64,000 nt of DNA from Vespula vulgaris (lineage: Eukaryota > Arthropoda > Insecta > Hymenoptera > Vespidae), in contig NC_066595.1 of NCBI RefSeq assembly GCF_905475345.1, forward strand, positions 3,832,501-3,896,500. The letters are read 5' to 3'. Of this stretch, positions 50,720 through 63,814 are shown piece after piece. The translations under genes were made by a program, and so were the position numbers. The stretch's first letter is position 1. Every line of letters begins with the position of its first letter. Under the pieces are notes generated by a model. It made no database searches, was not told the DNA's origin, and saw nothing but the letters and a program-made list of their open reading frames with translations.

Positions 50720-50980
50720 GCACACACATACACACGATATACGCTATGTATATAATATTGAATAGTTTTTACCCGTTAATAAAATAGATAGTTACGATTT
50801 ACCGATAAAATAGAGTCTTCATTCCATTGGTTATCAAATTTATCAGCGACTAGCGTCACTATCGCCAAAGAATATATATAAGTTTATTTTGATCGTTAGT
50901 CTTGTTCTTTTTTGCAAAATCATCATGTCGTTTATCACGTTGTTCTAATTTAAGTCAAACTGTTAATATTTTCATAAAAA
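49923..50980. promoter_or_regulatory. divergent TSPO / FAM169-like 5' region
   Basis: About 1.06 kb without a gene, AT-rich. It contains a (TA)n(CA)n microsatellite at 50682-50733. Promoters of both neighbours are expected here, but I see no clear element. Confidence 0.5.
50682..50733. repeat. (TA)n(CA)n microsatellite
   Basis: About 16 TA units followed by an interrupted CA tract. Confidence 0.95.
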
Positions 50981-52108
50981 ATGATATGTTCCAGGTAACA
51001 TTGTAATATTATGAAATAATTGATCCCTCGGAAATTCATTCTATTAATTAACAAATCATTGTGTTCTTTGTAAAATAACAATTATATAACACATTCATTT
51101 TCATTACTTGTGGTATTAATAAATTTTTATTAAGAATATATATATATATATATGTATATGTCGTACGTATTATTATTTAGATGTATTAATTACGTGCAAG
51201 CTACAGAATTGGATCTAAAACGATATAATATACAAGGCATTATTCATCGACTCGATTGTAAAAAATGTAATCAATTTGTAGCTATAAAAGTGAATGATGA
51301 TATTTTAGATCTAGATAATAGTTTTAACGATAAATATGAAAATAATTGGTGCGAGGTAATATTTATAAACAATATTTTGATTAACGTAGTACGATATATG
51401 TGATTGATATTAGTATATGTATTTTGATTAACGTAGTATAAAAGTATGATTGTTTCTTTAGATGAAAACCAATCAAGAGAGAATAATTTATTATATATTG
51501 TGTCAAATAATTTATGTTGAATTTGATACTCCGAAACCCGAAAAATTGGAGACACCATACGATTATGCCGATAAATTTGATATCGTTTTGATTAGATGGG
51601 AAAATGGAAAACCCATTGGTTTTTATACCATTAAACCTAAAGGTAATTTTTAATTCTAATTCTTTTTCAAATACATTGACGTAATTTATAATGTTAAAAT
51701 AATTGATGAATTTGATAATTGATATCTTTAGGTACTGAAGTTTATTCGACCAAAGAAAAGTATACGATGCCTGTATTAGATACGGCATATATTCGATCGC
51801 CATATAGAAATAAAGGATTTGGTTCAGAAATTTTATTGGATATAATCAAACGTTTTCCTGACGAGGATATTGGATTTTCTAAACCAATTTCTAACGATAT
51901 GCTGAAAGGTAAGGAACAAATATTTCTACGCTTTCTTTATTTTAATACAATGATAATGTGTTTTGAATTGAACATTTTTTTTATAGTATTGAAAAATTTT
52001 CTAAGAAATTACAAAGAATATAGATTACGTTTTTGGGAAATAGCCGATTGGGACATCTATGGTTCACAAAAATTAATATGGTTTGGCGTGAAAGATAAAT
52101 TTCTTTAA
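50981..52108 (+). CDS. FAM169-family protein with GNAT-like fold
   Basis: Exons 50981-50994 (14 nt), 51181-51355, 51462-51642, 51732-51908, 51987-52108 give 222 aa. Function unknown; FAM169A is a poorly studied vertebrate nuclear-envelope protein. The match to FAM169 is clear over residues about 95-222: WENGKPIGFYTIKPKGTEVY, MPVLDTAYIRSPYRNKGFGS, then FPDEDIGFSKPIS and a WEIADWDIYGSQKLIWF end. RNKGFG (149-154) resembles the acetyl-CoA-binding RxxGxG/A motif of GNAT acetyltransferases. The first exon is inferred: ATGATATGTTCCAG before GTAACA gives the right phase, and no other nearby ATG fits. The vertebrate C-terminal extension is missing. Confidence 0.8.
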
Positions 52109-52294
52109 CGAAGAATATTTTGATTTTATTCAAAATGCAAAGCTATTTGAGTATTATAATAAAATATTAATATATTTTCTAAAGGAAAATGTGTTCTTAT
52201 ACATATATCTGAAATAGAATAAATTGAACATGATAATTACTACTCAATATATGTAATATATAATATATAATATATATATTATATATTATATAAC

Positions 52295-52326
<32 letters not shown>

Positions 52327-52440
52327 TTATATGTGATAATTTTATGGTAACATAAATTGAATGATTATACTATTTGATTAATATATGATATATTTATCGA
52401 TATATCCCTATCATATATATATATATAGGAAACATTTCAT
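52109..52440. repeat. AT-only low-complexity tract between FAM169-like and AP-3 beta 3' ends
   Basis: 332 bp convergent spacer, almost entirely TA/TAA repeats (densest 52246-52330). Should include both polyadenylation sites. Confidence 0.7.
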
Positions 52441-55400
52441 TCATTTTAAGTTACTCTTAAACTCATTTAATAAGATAGAGCCTATAACCATTTTTTCACA
52501 ATTTACACTAATTTCCAAATGTTCTGTGTCAATGATTTTTATCGTTACTAATACTAATGATTTAGATGCCAAAGTATGAGCAGCAAATCTGAAAATTTAA
52601 AGATTAATTATATAACTTACAGAATATATTTTTTTCTTAGAAGATTCTTAATGTATAAAAGAATCGAATCATTTACCTTATTATTTCATTTTCACTCGAT
52701 ATCATTGCAACGTTCGCCGTTTCGAAAATTTTTTCAGATAGATATTTCCTATTCCCCGAAAATGATATTTTTGCTGTATTTTCATTCATACCTTTTAATT
52801 TTGCCTTCTCGTTATTAAACATATTTTCTGGTAATAAAACTGATCTGATTAATTCTCCGATAGGAGCTTTAATAGTCACCGGACACGAATATTTCTCTTC
52901 GTCGATTGTAAAATCAATGTTAAAGTTTGCCGGTTGCATAGAGTCATTAAAATTTACACCTAGTGTAGAAGATAGAGTGGAATTTATTTCTAATAATGAT
53001 ATTCGCATAAACTCGTGAATCTGCATTCCTTTTTGAAGATTCTGAAAAAATTGTATTACATATTATCTATTCTGATCATATATAATTATCGTATTAATAT
53101 TTGATTATCAAGCACTTCACCTTATTTCCAATCTGTATATCCTTGATTTGTTTATTTCCTTCGTTTGTAAATGTTAATTCGATGCTAATTAAATGAGGGC
53201 TAACTAAATGTTGAGACCTTGTAAATCTGTATTCTACTTTCAAACCATGCCCTGTAATATTATTCAACATCTCATATTTTTTAATAGGTATAAAAGAGGT
53301 AGAGACTTCTCTAATGCCATCTGTTGCGGTTGGATTAATAGGCGTTAAAAAACCACCTAAACTCGGTGTCATTATCGGTGTCATTGGTACAACTGTTAAA
53401 TAAAAATATTTGTTATTTTTTTTTTTTTAATTTTATATACGAATTCCTTTTTGTAAACTCTTATGATTTTACCATCATCTAAATCTAAAAGTAAATCTAA
53501 GTTGCTTTTTGGTTTCTCTTTTTCTTCTGGTTTAATAGCTTTTTCCTCTTCTTCTTCTTCTTCATCACTATCCTGAGAATCACTATCTTCTTCAGAATCT
53601 GAATCTTCCTCGCTATCCGTCATACTGTCAGATTCTTCGGATCGTTTTATAATTTTCTTTTTTTCATTACTTTCAGACTTATCTGTTTCAGAGTATTCAG
53701 AGGATTCGCTTCCGTCGTCAGAACTCTCACTTGCTGAAGTTTCCAAAGATTCATCCTCTTCTGCTGTTAATAAAATTTATTCTTAAAAATGATTGTTTCC
53801 TGATCATCGAAGTTTTACAATGTTAATTACTATTTACCTTCTTCAGCAGTACTTTCATCATCACTGTAAAAAGGCTTTTCCTTTGCTTTTTGCTTTTTTT
53901 CTTTTCTTTCTTTTCGAGTATATTTATATTGTTCTTTTATATCTTGTACGTTTGTTGGTTCTACATTTCTAACAGATGGATCTGGTGCTACTTCAGGGAA
54001 AGGTGGCAATGGACGGTATCCTGCACAAGGCATGTTTAAGTAATGAGATAAAGTACCCAATTGAAATTCTGAATCTTTAAACCTTGAAGTTAGTGTAGGT
54101 GCTGGTTTTGGAGCTAGGAAAATCCTTTTTGCAAATTCAGGAAGCTTTTTTTTCGTTTCATTATCTTCAGAAAAAATAAAATGTTTCAGAAAACGTGCAC
54201 GATCCCTGATGTCATAATTTTGATCATACTTTGCAAGTTGGAAGACATATTGACAAAATGGCTTAGTTTGCATTGGATTGTTCAAATACAATTTGACAGC
54301 TAAATTAAGAGTTTGTAACTTAACAATATCTTGTTCGTTAATAAAATTTTTTGCCATTTTTCTTAAAACATCAGGTGCAATTTTTGGTACGCGATCTGAG
54401 TATTCACCTAACAACCATAAAATAGATGCTCTTGCTTGCGGTATTGTTATAAAATCCATTAATTTAGCCATGTGAGCAATAATATCTTTGTGTTCATTTG
54501 GTTGCGTTTGCAATAATTTTTTTATTACAACAACACTTTCTGCTACAACAGCCTCTGAGAAAACAGGAAAATACATGTTTATAAAAATGTATATATAGAC
54601 GACTTGAGAATTAACAAAATCTATGAAATCTTACCATCTCTGTTACTTAGCAAAGAAACTAAACCATTTAAACATGTGTCTGTAACTTCTTTTATATTAC
54701 TGGCGCATCTACCGATAGCTTGGATGCTAGCTCCGACAAATTCTTTATCGCTACTTGAAATATATGTTTGGAATTCTCTTAGTATTACCCCGATACTAGT
54801 TTCAGTAGCTAAATTCGTTAATATATCTAATTTTAATAGCTTTATATGTGTGGGATCTGAAGTCCTTACAAAAAATGATTTCAGGAAGGGTTCAAACATG
54901 CCCTATATAAAATAATAATAATATTAATAACTTGTTTTTTGTGTTATATAATAATCGATTAAATAACATATACATGATCGAATAATTTAAATTAGATATA
55001 ATAATATTTACAGTATACTTTAACATTATACTTACATTACCTTTCTTGTAATTGACATGCTTGCAATGCAATGTAGTACAATGCTTTGGACTTCTCTATG
55101 ACCTCTTAATAATCTTATTAATGCTTTTGCTGCAATCATAACTTCACTACGTGCTGCTGTATGATGATATAATTGTGATACTGCCATTACAACTGAAGCA
55201 TTACGACTTTGTAGAAGCGGTTTCGTATTTCGTAATAACAATCGATGATCAGGATCTATGGAAAATTTTGGTTTTTTCGTATTAGAGGAATCTGAATCCG
55301 AGTCGTAAAATGGACGATTTTCATCTTCTTCCAAGCTCTAAAAATAATTATTTCTTAGAATCATCTCTCAATGAGGAGTCAATAATATTGATAGAGTGAT

Positions 55401-56508
55401 CTGGACATAGTAATACACTTACATCTATATTAGGGTTAATGAACTGTGCTCTGGCATATCTTGTGAGCATGTTAACTATGACTACTTGACCCCACTCATC
55501 AACATCAACTAATAAATTACATAGTTTTCTGTAATTTTTATGAATCAAGTCTATTCTTTCTGGACATACTTCTTCGAAAGCCATTACTGCAGAACCAACA
55601 ACAAGGGTTGTTTTGTCAGATAAAAGTTTTTCTAAAACTCCAATCAATTCTTCTTTTTGTTCAGGATCTAAAGAATACAATTTAGGAATAGCATGTGCTG
55701 CGGTTTTACGTACATACGGTGACATATCACTAGCAGAATCTTTAATAGCAAGCATCACAATGGGCACGATCATAGAAACCCTGATACTAGATAAAACTCT
55801 TAAAGCACTGGCTCTTATCAATTGATTGGGATCTTTTAAAGCTCTTTGAAATGTAGATATTGACAAGAGTGCGAGATCTTGTTGGTCTTCTGCATAACGA
55901 ACTAGATATACATATACCAACTTTTTTACTTCAATATTTTTTGATACAACATTTTTTACTACTGCCGGAAAAAGTTCAGATGCATCTCTTCCTTTAGCCA
56001 CCATCTACAAATGTATATCTTTATGATTTCATTATTTTTATAATAAAATTACATTAATATAAATTAAGAAATGTTTTAAATAAAAGTAAAATATTATTGC
56101 ATTTAATATAAAGACAACTTTTTAACATAAACTTTATTAAAATATTATTTAATTACCCCTATTATACGCTTCATTGCTTCTAACTTCAAACCATCTTTGT
56201 TGCTATCTAGCATTTGCTTTAAATCTTCATGTCTGAAAAAATTAGATATCGTATTAATCTTTCTCACTCTTTCTCTCTCTTCCTTTATATATATATATAC
56301 ACGCACACATATATACATATAATCGTAGCATAAATATTATAGAGTTCTTTAAGAGATTATTAAGTATTAATTACTTTTTGTAATCAGAGTGGAAAAATCC
56401 ACCAGATGCAGGATCTGCTGCAAGCTCTGGATCTCCTGCACTTGATGGCCTATCACTACTGTATGATCCACCATTATTTGATAAAGTATTTGCTGCAGCA
56501 GTTAACAT
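52441..56508 (-). CDS. rb: AP-3 complex subunit beta
   Basis: Exons 56508-56375, 56232-56157, 56004-55423, 55337-55041, 54902-54635, 54554-53838, 53763-53473, 53392-53121, 53041-52677, 52588-52441 give 1049 aa (human AP3B1 1094). It is the large beta subunit of the AP-3 adaptor that sorts cargo to lysosomes and pigment granules (fly ruby). It has an Adaptin-N HEAT solenoid (about 45-600), a hinge very rich in Ser, Asp, Glu and Lys (about 690-790), and a C-terminal appendage ending in VNCEKMVIGSILL. Exon 7 also starts at a NAGNAG acceptor (53763 or 53760). The start MLTAAANTLSNNGGSY fits the family. Confidence 0.96.
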
Positions 56509-57174
56509 GATGATCCGATTTTCCGATTGATCGTCTTGATTTTATTTATATAATAAAAAAATCTCTATTTTCTAAAGTAACACGTTATTTTTTAAAACTT
56601 TTGACAGCCAGCTGTACTTTCCAAGAATCCATAGTATTCCAATAACAGAGTCGCCAACTGTATAAATCCTAATTCATATTTGTCCAAAGCATCCTCTAAG
56701 TTTGATTTGATAAAGATTAAAAAAAAAATTTTAGGTTCATTTACAATAATAATATGTCAGAATGAAATTATTTAATAAATATTTATTATAACAAATTTAA
56801 TAGATCCAATAATAAATATTTTCTATTTCTATTTATTAGATGTATAACTGTAATACACTTACGTAGTTTTGGATAATCTTAAGATGAATCGTTTCTAGAT
56901 ACTTAATATGTTACAAAATCACGTTTTCTATGGTGTGTTTATATTTTAACCAATTTCAATCTAAATTTTACGAGAAACGTATTCAATATAGTTTCTCTTA
57001 AAAATAAAAGATAGTTTATTGTAAACTTAAAATAATATTATACGCTTGAAAAATAGTATTTAAATACTTATTTAAATTAAATAGTTAAAATGAAAAGAAA
57101 AAATGTGGTTATAATTTTATAGATATAAATTTGATAACCTTTATTTCTCTGATAAATTAATTTATAAACAAAAA
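56509..57174. promoter_or_regulatory. divergent AP-3 beta / mRpS30 promoter region
   Basis: 666 bp between the start codons of two housekeeping genes; AT-rich and without coding potential. No specific element recognised. Confidence 0.45.
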
Positions 57175-59203
57175 ATGTTTCTTCGTTTACATTTACGATT
57201 GTTAAATAATACCGTGTCAATTACAAGACACAGCTCAAAGAAATATGCAACAATTGTATCCGAAGAAAGTCAAATCACAAATGCTCCAGTTTATCCACCT
57301 ATATTAGATTTGTCTTTCAAAGCTAAACAAAAGAGAAAAAAAGAAGTTTGGCACGATGAAATTAAAAAAATTAAAACTGTTGAAGAAAAGATTTTTAAAA
57401 TCAACATGCCACGTTATTACGGCTGGAAATCATTAATTTTGGATGAACATGTAATACCTTACAATTCTTTGGAACATGCGCAATACATTACAAGAACTTA
57501 TATTATTAAAGAACGTGGACTTCCAACTTTTTACAATAATGTAATATTGGATGAAGAGCTTGAATCTATCGTAAATGATAATAAAAGTTTAATTGAAGAC
57601 ATTATTGCATTTGAATATTCAAGTAGAAAGTAAATATTAGTTGGTTTTCAATAATAATTTCAATGTTCTGATAAGATAATCTACTTTATTTTATAAATCT
57701 TATATACTGTATATATATCTTGTAATATTCTTTGTATATGACTAGATTTTAAGTTATTGTTAAATAAGTTTGTAGTTTCATGAAAATTGATATTGCATTT
57801 CAGAAGGAAACAAGAATTAAAAGAAATTCAAGTAGAAAGTAAAGCAGCGATGGAAAATATTGTAGCAAGTGCGATTGTATATCAAATTAATAGAACATTA
57901 CTATCAAATCTTGTTACTATTAGGCCACATTTATTGGAAGTTCAAACCGATTTTGAACCTCGTGTTGAAGCATTTTGGTTTGTTGGTGGGATAGATCCAC
58001 CGGGATTAAAAATAAAGGCAAGGAAAAAGATACATTGGATGAGAGAATATGCCTATGATCCAGTAGATATTCCTATACAGTATTATGGCAAATCTATTCT
58101 CCAGTCACGACATAATCTTCCTTTAAAGGAAATCATGTCTTTGAGCGAATGCGAAGATTCTTCTTTGACTATTCCACAGTTTAAGTTTGATCCCAGAGTA
58201 TTAGGATATGTATTGGATCGAAAGCATGTTACAAATATACCAGGATTTTGGCCTGGTGATCCATGTGAATTTGGTCTTTTATCTTACCACAATTGTGGAT
58301 ACATAGCTGAAAGACCAGAAACATATAAAGATGAAAATGATGCACTTCTTAAACAAGCTATTTTAGCTTCCTACAGTTGGTTATTATCACAAGCCTGTTA
58401 TCAAGGTATATTTTTCGAAATATTTTAATTTTAATAGTTAAGTGATGTCTAGATTTTTACTTAACGAATTTTATAGGTTTCTCAACGTTCCACGATGTTA
58501 CTTATCCATTTGTCAATCAAGCTGTTATAACTAATGGGCAGTATTGGTCATTCTATGTTTATCAACTTAATACTACTGTACTGCATTCAGAAAATGTTGA
58601 TGAAAATCCGAGACGTAATATATGTTGGGCTACAGAATCTGTAAAACTATTTGATAAAATTGAGGGTGAAAAGGTTCATGGTTTGAACACCGATGTTCTT
58701 AAATCTTTAATTAAATTTTATGCAAATACTCCTGAAGAAAAAATGATCGAAATGAAACCAAATTTGGGGAACGATGTACAAAAAATAGCTGACATTCAAT
58801 CTGACAGACGAAGAGACTGGTTGGAAAGATATTATAAACATCTCGTAACAAATAGGCCACGTCATAGGTAAAATTAACTTATTAATTGAATTAAATAACT
58901 AATTTTAATATTAATGTGTATGTGTGTGTAAAATTTAGATACCAAAAATAATATTAGAATTAAGTTCAATCATGTCTTTTTTATTTCTTTTATAGAAAAG
59001 CACCAGAGATATATCATTGGCAAAAAATTTATCTTATTGATAATAAGACGTGTCCTATGATGAAAAAGAGACATCCATTCCAATTTGGAATTTCTGTTAT
59101 GAATCGTAAACTCAATGATCATGCCCTAAAGTATGTACCAAAATGTTTAAGAGTGAATCCAAAGAAGAAATTAGGTAACTGGGAACAAACTTTTTACCCA
59201 TAG
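57175..59203 (+). CDS. mRpS30: mitochondrial ribosomal protein S30 (mL65)
   Basis: Exons 57175-57629, 57804-58405, 58477-58867, 58996-59203 give 551 aa. Once assigned to the small subunit (PDCD9), this protein sits in the mitochondrial large subunit as mL65. The N-terminus (MFLRLHLRLLNNTVSITRHSS) is basic and lacks acidic residues, as expected for mitochondrial import. Family segments include INMPRYYGWKS, RVEAFWFVGGIDPP, IQYYGKSILQSRH, YLTxYHNCGY-like LSYHNCGYIAERPE and TNGQYWSFYVYQLNT. The ATG at 57175 follows a stop-rich AT stretch and gives the targeting signal. It converges with the glucosylceramidase gene. Confidence 0.94.
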
Positions 59204-59384
59204 ATTTTTAATGTTTTCTCTTTTTTGCAAACAATTTCTCTCAATGCAAATATTTTAATATTTTTCATAGATTATAATATAATGTTTAATATATACAATC
59301 TTATACAATATAAATATAAATGAATTAAACGGTTCTTTCCGCATATCATATGTTTCATAATTTCAATATCAGATCATTAAATAT

Positions 59385-61536
59385 TTATTTATATAATATA
59401 GTGTGAATGGAATATGAACTTACTTTCATCTTGATATTACCGTTTTTAGAATCTATAATTGTAATATTCTTACTTTTGGAGCTCCTAAAACAAAGGAAGT
59501 AAATAATAAATTTATGATTGTAAAAGAATTTTCATAGCAAATAAGGTATACATACGTATTGTACAGTACAACTACGATCATTTTTGAGGGAGTTTCGAAA
59601 GCAATACTTTTGATGTCATTTGTCTCCATGCTTTCAATTCTTACAGAATTTCGTTCTACGAATCTACTGAAATGTTTGATCGCGTAGTACATCGGTTGTT
59701 TAAAAAATTCATCAGTTTCAGGATTGACTATGATAGGTGAATCAACAAAATTGTTGATATAATTTGGACTACCCATTTTATTTAAAGCAAGATTCCAATC
59801 TATCCATCCTGTTACCGAGTGTCGTAAATTCTACACAAGATATTTTATAAAAATTAATATTACAATTAACCAAATTTTATGTATTAGATTCTTGGGAAAA
59901 AGTTCAAAGAATACCTGGATTATGTTGAGAATATAATCTTCTCCTCTTTCCCAAGATCCAAGTTTTACTTTCGGGTAATCGTTAGCTTTAGAACCTAATG
60001 GAATTAAAAAAAGTTCGGGAAATAGAGAGAGAGAAAGAGTATATTTTTAATTTTAAATTTACTCTAATCAATTATCATATTATTTAAAAACTTATTATAA
60101 AAAACTTACCAACACATGCTTCGGTCAAAAGAAGAAATTTATTTGGATATTTATCATGAGTTATGTCTAACAATGAAGGGGAAACAAAGTCGTCCGTATA
60201 CCAGTGTACAGCTATGCCATGGATATAGTCATATGCTTTTTTATTGGAGAGAATAAAATCCAAAAACTCTATTAAATAGAATCTCTGATCGTCTAAAACT
60301 AGGATGATCGTTTCATTGTACTCCGAACGCGCCAAAGTCGGTCCAAGATTATTAGCTATCCAATCCCCTAGATTAAATGGAATCCATCCCATACAAGATA
60401 TATTCGCTCCAGGGAACCACGCATCGTTAGGTTCATTTCCCGTTGAAACAGCCCATATATCAATGCCATGACTTTTATATTTTTGTAAAAATTTTATATA
60501 ATAATCGGCATATGTTTGATAATATTTTTTTAGGAGAACACCTGTAATCGTACGATTGCGTTATTGAAACAGATCTTTAAGATCGAAGAAAAGAATAACA
60601 AACGTTGTTTTAATAAGTCAAATGATTTACTTGGTCCAGAATAGTTATTATTAGATTTCATCCATATTGGTGGACTCCAAACGGCTGAAGTGAGTTTCAA
60701 TTCAGGAGATAATTCTTTCGCTCTTTTGATAAAAGGAATTTTATAATCTATATCCTCTTCGGTTAATTCAAAATGCTCGAGGTTGTCATCATTCTCCGTT
60801 TCATCATACGTATAAGCTCTTGTAGAAAAATCACTACCACCGATTGGTACACGACCTAAATTATATTTGCTACCAGTTTCAGAGAAGTATGATCTAGATC
60901 GGATATACATTAAAATTATTAACATTATTAAAAATAATAATTTTTTCAACTGTTTCGATTAAATCATCGGCTTTTAAATCATCAGAGTTCTACAAGCTTT
61001 CTAGAATTATTTTCTTTAGCATTTTTTATATTTGTTTTTAATCAAAAATAGAACTTTTTTTATTACTCACTGCATCAGCATCTCTTGAGTTGGTTCACTC
61101 AATGTTTTAATATTAATTCCCACTGAATCGGTAAATGCTCCACCAAAACCCCATATTTTCTGATAGTTCTTATCTCTATAAACGGTTATAGTATCCTCAA
61201 GTGAAACTACTACATCCTCATTGGGAATCGTATTGTAGTCAAATCCATCTACGAATTTTCCTTCGGAGAAACTCAATCTAAGACCATCCCTACTGGAACT
61301 ATATACATGGAAGTTTTTTTCTTTCGGGTCCTCGACATTTGGTACCGAATCGCAGTAAGTCGAATTGCAAACGCACACGATACTATCGTAATTAAATTTT
61401 CGTGGTATACAATCATTTGCTTTTCCTAAAATCAGATATATTTAGACGATAGAAAAAAATGTAATAATAATAATTTCACGATTGGCTTACCTTTATAAAT
61501 GAAAAACACGATAAAAAAAAATATTTTATATATCAT
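59385..61536 (-). CDS. GBA1: lysosomal acid glucosylceramidase (beta-glucocerebrosidase)
   Basis: Exons 61536-61491, 61425-61071, 60893-60631, 60541-60110, 59994-59915, 59830-59556, 59484-59385 give 516 aa (human 536). It splits glucosylceramide into glucose and ceramide in the lysosome (GH30). The hydrophobic MIYKIFFFIVFFIY start is a signal peptide. The Cys-rich CIPR..VCVCNSTYCDS block, FGGAFTD, SYFSETGSKYNLGRVPIGG and SDFSTRAYTY follow. The acid/base is Glu258 in TGNEP, and the nucleophile is Glu362 in LLTEACVG. WIDWNLALN and NFVDSPIIV precede a C-terminal YSIHTILYK like human. Several NxS/T sites are visible, as expected for a lysosomal glycoprotein. Confidence 0.96.
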
Positions 61537-62422
61537 AATTAATTTTTTTGATTAGACAATTTTTTTTTATTTGATCTGCGAAACAAAAAAAGAATATTGT
61601 TATCACTTGCTGTTAACAAAAAATTAATTTACTCAACGAATCAACGGTTCAGTCTCTAAAATGTAAGTTCTTTATATGTAGAATATAGTACTACCTTTCA
61701 AATTTCTAAACTTGTACTGAACGCTACTTATGCTTTGCGACTATTAATATAACAATTCAGCCTAATTATTTTTTTAACTTTTACGTAATGCTTTACGTAA
61801 TATCATATAATTACCTTTAACGATTAAATTCCTTAAATATCTAAGTCTTATCAATTTGTAGACAATATGTTAATAACAAAAGGTCATTAGGAATGACGTG
61901 TTAAGATAGATGGACTAATTGTAAAAGAGAATATTTCTTGAAATACGTTTATATCTTGAGGTCTAATTAAATTTCAAAAAAGTTTCACCATGACTGAATA
62001 AATATTAAAAAAAATCAAAGTATATATATATATATATATATGTTTATATATATATGTAAAAAATTATAATATAAAGTAATATATAAAATGTTATTATTTA
62101 TTTACGGTAATATCTTCAACTTCATAAAAATATATATTTGAATGAAGAACTGCAAATTTTTCAATGAATATTTATCTAAATGTATTCAAAAATATTCGAA
62201 GAAGTTAAATTTTTTATCGACTATCGTATGTTATTGATAATAAGGAAAAAAAGCAAGAAAAAGAAAAAGAAAAAAAAAAAAGAAAAGAAAAAATAAATTA
62301 TCATTATAAAAAGTTACATTATGTTAAAATCCAGAGAAATAAATAAATTCAACAAATTTTAAGTTTCATGCGTCAGAGGCGGGTAAATAAATATAGAAAC
62401 ATTGTTAAAGGTAATTATACTG

Positions 62423-62549
62423 ATTCATTAGAAATTAATATTAATTATTAATCATTCTTGCATCCAATGGAGGGGAATAATTGATGAGTCTACCAATCTA
62501 ATTTTGTATTAATTCATTAGAAATTAATATTAATTATTCATTCTTGCAT
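62423..62549. repeat. imperfect direct repeat, two copies
   Basis: ATTCATTAGAAATTAATATT starts both copies (62423 and 62512), and both end TTCTTGCAT. The copies are 41 and 38 bp and differ by a 3-base deletion; 48 bp separate them. Copies of this size suggest a small local duplication. Confidence 0.8.
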
Positions 62550-62600
62550 ATGACACTTTAAAATGGAGTCGATCGATCATATTCGTCACTCTGTTTTACC

Positions 62601-62659
62601 TTTCTCTCTCTCTCTCCTTCTGTCTCTGTCTCCGTCTCTATCTCTTTCTCTCTCTTTCG
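62601..62659. repeat. CT-rich microsatellite
   Basis: Interrupted CT/TCTG repeat. Confidence 0.9.
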
Positions 62660-63800
62660 TGCAATCCTAGTTGAAATGGAATGTTATATAGAGAAGTCAA
62701 CGAATTTGAAGCCGGTAAACGAGACCCAGAGGCACGGTAAAAGTAGATATATTGCCATGAGCGTAGTACTGCTATTCCCAATAGAACATTACGTATAATG
62801 TGACGTGTAGGTATACGATTATGCGCATGCGCGTCACTACCGTCTTCACTTTGTACGAAACACAATTAAATACATAGATCTATAATAATATACTACTCGA
62901 ATATATATAATACAGTTCGTACTAATCATAATAACAGTATAATCTTATCTTAACATCCGGAAAAAAGTATGATTAGATATAATTTTATTTATATGGCTCA
63001 AAAAAAAAATATAGATTATCGACAAGCACTTACGTATAATAGAGACAGCGTGCCTGTTTATTTTGAAAATTTGGAATATCTAGTGAATTAACAAGATATT
63101 TTTCTTTCTTACGAAATAAACTTCGTTTAACTACATAATTTGAGAAGTATAAAAGGAGATAAGAGGTTCGTAGCATTTAGTTTAATAGCCGACAACCAGT
63201 GATATAAGGGTATAATTCTTAGGGAGTCACAAATTGTAATATAATTTATAAAATTTTATAATAATAAATGATCTTGTATCACACGTTGAATTCTCGACAA
63301 ATATCATTGGACTATCGTATATAGTTCAATTAAAAAGAAATGAATTTGGCTTTGAAATTTCCCTCGTCGTTCGACCTGAAAAAAAATTGGCATCAAATAA
63401 TATGCCCTTTCGTACGAAACGAATTTGTAAAAAATTTTTTTTGTTAGGTTCAGTCTCTCACGAGGTATTTCAATTTTTCGAAATAAATGAGACATGCTGT
63501 ATATATCGCGCGCGTGTGTGTGTAGAATTATACTTCAGTAAATTTAGAATGGTTTTTTTTTACATTATTATTAAAAAATACATGTAATGATTTTATTTGA
63601 AAATAATTGAATCTTTTTTATTGAAAAGAAAATATTTAGTGAAGTTTCTATTGTTGCAATTTATCGTCGATTAGAGAATGTTAAGTTTCTGTTTACATTA
63701 TTTTTTGTCAAATTTTCATAATTGCCATTATATATTTATCTATATATATTGTCGAATATTTATAGAATATTACTTTTAAAATTGGCGGGGCATTAAACTC

Positions 63801-63814
63801 GGCGCCATCTAGCG
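63801..63814. promoter_or_regulatory. CTCF-like motif
   Basis: GGCGCCATCTAGCG; its reverse complement CGCTAGATGGCGCC fits the CTCF core (YAGRKGGCRSY) with no mismatch across the core. It lies in the gene-free right end. Assigned by consensus only. Confidence 0.4.

Noticed and set aside
62638..62865. 75-codon minus-strand open frame in the right gene-free region
   Set aside because: It ends in a CT microsatellite, has no domain and no plausible splice partners.
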